This document shows, in pieces, positions 60,599-64,000 of a stretch of 64,000 nucleotides of DNA. The notes below the pieces were generated by a model that saw only the letters and a list, made by a program, of their open reading frames with translations, was not told the origin of the DNA and made no database searches. Position 1 is the stretch's first letter. Every line of letters starts with the position of its first letter. This stretch comes from Glandiceps talaboti. Its lineage: Eukaryota; Hemichordata; Enteropneusta; Spengelidae. The stretch covers positions 1,938,501 through 2,002,500 of the forward strand of contig NC_135553.1 in assembly GCF_964340395.1 (NCBI RefSeq). The letters run 5' to 3'. The position numbers were made by a program, and so were the translations under genes.

Positions 60599-62562
60599 AC
60601 ATTTATGCAAGAAATTCTTGCATATGATATAGTGTAATTTGCATTTTAAATCTCAACACAAATGCTGAATATCTCATCAACTGTTACTTAAATTGAAGAT
60701 TTCATATGTGATATGTAAATGTGAATCCATGGAATGATAGATTTTCAGTTCATGGGTTCAACTTTGGGATGACAAGAAATGATATAATAATTGTAACTAT
60801 TTGTTGAAGTATATAAACCAATAAACAAGATCTGTTTATCTTGTGGAATTACATCGAACGAACATCATTCTGTCATCTCGTGATATTGGTAACTGTGGAA
60901 ACACAAACATTCATTTACGACGTACATCCACAATGATGACAAAACTAAAATGACTTTGTTATTTGATTTATTCAATATAATTTAAAATATGTCAAGAAGA
61001 CTTAGGTGAAATCATCTCACCAGAAATGAATATTGAAAGATGTTTTAAGATTCTGAAGACAATGTGATAAATATTTATAATGACAATAAACAAAAAGATT
61101 GCACATGAACTTGAAGGCTGACACGGTAGTAACATACCAGTAAGTTGTGTTTTAGTAAGTACTTTTAATTACATCATATCTGTATGCTATTCTTTTAATG
61201 CAGTTTTCTATGACAAAGTTAAGAACTTTGAAGGTTTGATGTAACATGTTAGTGCTTAAATCTGTAAAGAGAGTATTGCTGTTGAAAGAAATGTAATGAA
61301 AGTACACATCCATCAAATACTTATGACAAGAAGAGGAAAAAAACTATTCCTAAAACTATTCAAAAAAAAGACTTATTTGATGGTGATTTAGGAGAAGTAT
61401 GTATTCATGTATCAGGTATTGCAACTTTTTGTGATTGAGTGGTTTTTCAATCAATGTAATTGTGTTAATTATAAACATCTCCAGGTTAGGGTATACCTAT
61501 ATCAGTAAATGATAATCATCTAAAGTAAAATAACACCACAAATTACCATATATACAGAGTGAGGACCTCTTCAATACAAGGCACCCTAACCCACTTATAT
61601 TAAACGAATATGTGCATCAAATTTGCACATACTTAGGTCCCCTTATTTTGATCCCAATATTAGAAGAGTGGCAATACAAACACAGCAAACTGTATGCTGA
61701 ACTGTCCTGTTGTGTAGTGATGTGTTAATTGTATTTGCAAGATCGATTTAAGAAAATTTTCCCTGTTCCCCAATTTTATGTTGATGTAGCAAAATGCCTG
61801 ATATTATTGCCAAAGTGTAAAAGTAAATAAATCTGATACACACTGAGTATGTCTCATTCTTAAAATGTCTATTTTTTTGAAATTTACAATTTACAATATG
61901 TAAAGGCTATCAAAGGTGACCAAAGTTTGCACAATAGTTTATAGACCATGCTTTTAATGACAAGATGAACGATGATATTTTCTTTAGTATAGTTACACAA
62001 TTATAATCACTTGCATAGGGTAATATTACAATACATGTCAAAAGGGTGACAGGTGAACAGAATCCACCGTTTGTGACAAGTCATATCAGTCGTACCCCTG
62101 AGGAAATAAATGTAGAAATTAGACACATGTTAATTACCTCCAGACTTTATCATGTTGATTTCATTACTATAAATTGAATGTGTAGAAGATATAATGTATG
62201 GACAATACAGCTGATTTACATAATATTTGACAACTTGGAAACAAAGTTCTTAAAGTGTAAAATACCTAAAGTAAGAATCCTGTAAACCTGTGTTTTGATT
62301 GATTGATAAAAATGCATTTATACAGCCTAAATTGAGATAATAAAACTATGGATTCATTTTAATATACTCCTTAGTGAAAACACCCTACTTGTATGCTATC
62401 TATAATTCTGGATACTTGTGTATCTGGTCTGCTTTCTCCCAAACAGGTACACTTGAAATCAGTATTGAAAGATTTTACTGTTGGCTACAATTGGTTAGTG
62501 TTTGGTACTGGTGGTTACAGTTGGTTATTGTACAAGTGGGAAGACAGTGAGTGTTTCATTGT

Positions 62563-62588
62563 GAGTGAGTGAGTGAGTGAGTGAGTGA

Positions 62589-62642
<54 letters not shown>

Positions 62643-62662
62643 GTATGTATGTATGTATGTAT

Positions 62663-62713
<51 letters not shown>
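62563..62713. repeat. (GAGT)n, (GT)n and (GTAT)n microsatellite
   Basis: Compound simple repeat: GTGA tetranucleotides, two GT runs and a short GTAT block between them. Confidence 0.95.
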
Positions 62714-62714
<1 letters not shown>

Positions 62715-63817
62715 CAAATTCATTGTTATAATTCTTACATCCTAGCTGTTCCCTTCTCCTGTGGTGATGGATAACTCAGAATTTGATTAAATTATAATTT
62801 TATATGATGTAGTAAAATTCGTGTGACAGTAATTTATATCATGTAATGTAACATTTGAGGTGCTTTTGCTATGACCCTCCCTTCCTGAAACATAATCTGT
62901 TTTTGCCCAAAGTTTGGTGAGTATACTACAATGTGCATCGTAAGCGCGTCTGTTGAGTGACCTGAAATATTTACAGTAACTATTACGTCATAATTTCCTT
63001 CTAATGTGCTCTTTGACAGTTTAGGAGGAAAGCATGTGTTGCATAGATAATAGAGCTGACTAGATCAAGTTGGTCTCAAAGTTTGAAGATAATCCATAAA
63101 ATGTGATACGAATCTGAATCTGAAATTCTTAATTCCAAATACTAGAGCTACTATATACAATGGTTGTATTTTGTGCGACTCTCACTTATGTTTCATGTTC
63201 TTAATTATGCTAATGTTTTTGTACCCGTTGAATTTACAATAATGTGTTTTATACCTTATTCCACGAAACATGCTGACTGAACACAACTTTGTACATCTGT
63301 TCTGCGTTAGTGTAATGAGTACAACACATCTGGAAAGGCCATTGCTTTGGTTACTAAGCAACAGCACAGCTATCTAGTGTTTGATTACCTTACGTTACTT
63401 TAGCTTATCTTAGCTTACCTTACTTTTACCTTACCTTAGTTTACCAAAGAGGAAAATAATAGAACTTCAAATATCGTACATATTGATGAGAAGAAATAGA
63501 CAAGTTAAAATGTGGAAATTGAATCCATTTAATTGAAATATGGGCACTCTGAGTTAAAGACATTTAGAAAGAACAATCGTGTGGCCCAACATTCTACAAT
63601 AAGCAGGAAGACCTCAAATATCAAACGGAAAAAAGAGAGAGATGTGAAAAAAGACAAACATGTGAAAGATATAAAAACATTGGTTCTATGACTGTGGTTT
63701 AATCTGTCGCTAGCTATAAAATTAACAAGTTAAAAATATGTTTGTGTTCTACAATGTTATTGTGGGAAACTTCGCCAAAGTACAATGTTAACTTACTATC
63801 TACAATTTAACAGCTAG

Positions 63818-63971
63818 GTTACCGCACCGACGGTCGTGAAGTTGCTATAGTAGTACTAGCATCATGATAAAGACACCTACACAAGTGAGGATGTAGATCT
63901 GTAACTCATACCACTATTATACAGTAGTCTGAGAATATAGCAACCATCACGAACGCCTGTGGTCACGGTAA
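63818..63971. repeat. Imperfect 150-bp palindrome
   Basis: Left end TTACCGCACCGACGGTCGTG followed by AAGTTGCTATAG pairs imperfectly with the right end ATAGCAACCATCACGAACGC followed by CTGTGGTCACGGTAA. Probably a decayed short inverted-repeat element. Confidence 0.4.
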
Positions 63972-64000
63972 GAGGTCATATTCTTCACAGTCTCAATTTA

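Larger units (their letters stand above)
60599..64000. other. Right-hand region without a recognised gene
   Basis: AT-rich DNA. Contents: a GAGT/(GT)n/(GTAT)n microsatellite (62560-62713), a TTACCTTAGC-type simple repeat (63385-63445) and a 150-bp imperfect palindrome at the end (63818-63971). No conserved protein segment was found on either strand; promoter or distal regulatory DNA cannot be excluded. Confidence 0.6.

Noticed and set aside
62454-62567. Possible exon after CTCCCAAACAG with a GTGAGT donor
   Set aside because: Translation is Trp/Leu/Val-rich without similarity, the 3' side enters a microsatellite, and no partner exons were seen.
63836-63975. Minus-strand terminal exon reading VTTGVRDGCYILRLLYNSGM
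   Set aside because: The segment is an imperfect palindrome and the peptide shows no recognisable family.

Overview
The window is animal nuclear DNA: AT-rich, intron-rich and full of microsatellites, minisatellites and short inverted-repeat elements. Exons have GT-AG borders and the gene families are bilaterian. The gene set and the STING form (no TBK1/IRF3 C-terminal tail) suggest a non-vertebrate, probably marine, bilaterian. I cannot place it to phylum from sequence alone.

Five host genes were assembled by eye from protein similarity, splice signals and reading-frame phase. (1) 12-10088 (+): the 3' part of an LLGL/lethal(2) giant larvae polarity gene, with two mutually exclusive C-termini. 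(2) 15370-20347 (+): a complete five-exon STING gene (404 aa) with two kB-type sites in the 460 bp upstream. (3) 34286-22536 (-): a five-exon membrane RING-H2 E3 ubiquitin ligase (581 aa), most like TMEM129, convergent with STING. Its last intron holds a 7.96-kb Ty3/gypsy LTR retrotransposon (23241-31202) that looks whole and young. (4) 49729-37574 (-): a 16-exon REXO5-type DEDDh RNA exonuclease (634 aa). (5) 50950-58930 (+): a nine-exon ERI2-type DEDDh exoribonuclease with a C-terminal GRF zinc finger (608 aa). REXO5 and ERI2 are head to head, as I recall them also being neighbours in vertebrates.

The rest is repeat-rich. An 824-bp foldback element with a perfect 9-bp target duplication sits in the REXO5/ERI2 shared promoter. 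TA-flanked inverted-repeat elements with CTGTRAACC ends lie in introns of STING, REXO5 and ERI2. Several palindromes lie between LLGL and STING. The last 5 kb after ERI2 is dominated by a 29-bp minisatellite, and I see no gene there.

The most unusual pattern is shared by four genes. In STING, the RING ligase, REXO5 and ERI2, a short tandem duplication spans an exon/intron border, so that two to seven copies of one splice site lie in a row (47-, 50-, 71- and 58-bp units). In the cases I translated, using a duplicated acceptor would break the frame or add a stop. In ERI2 each unit also carries a possible donor that would define a 30-nt frame-preserving microexon.
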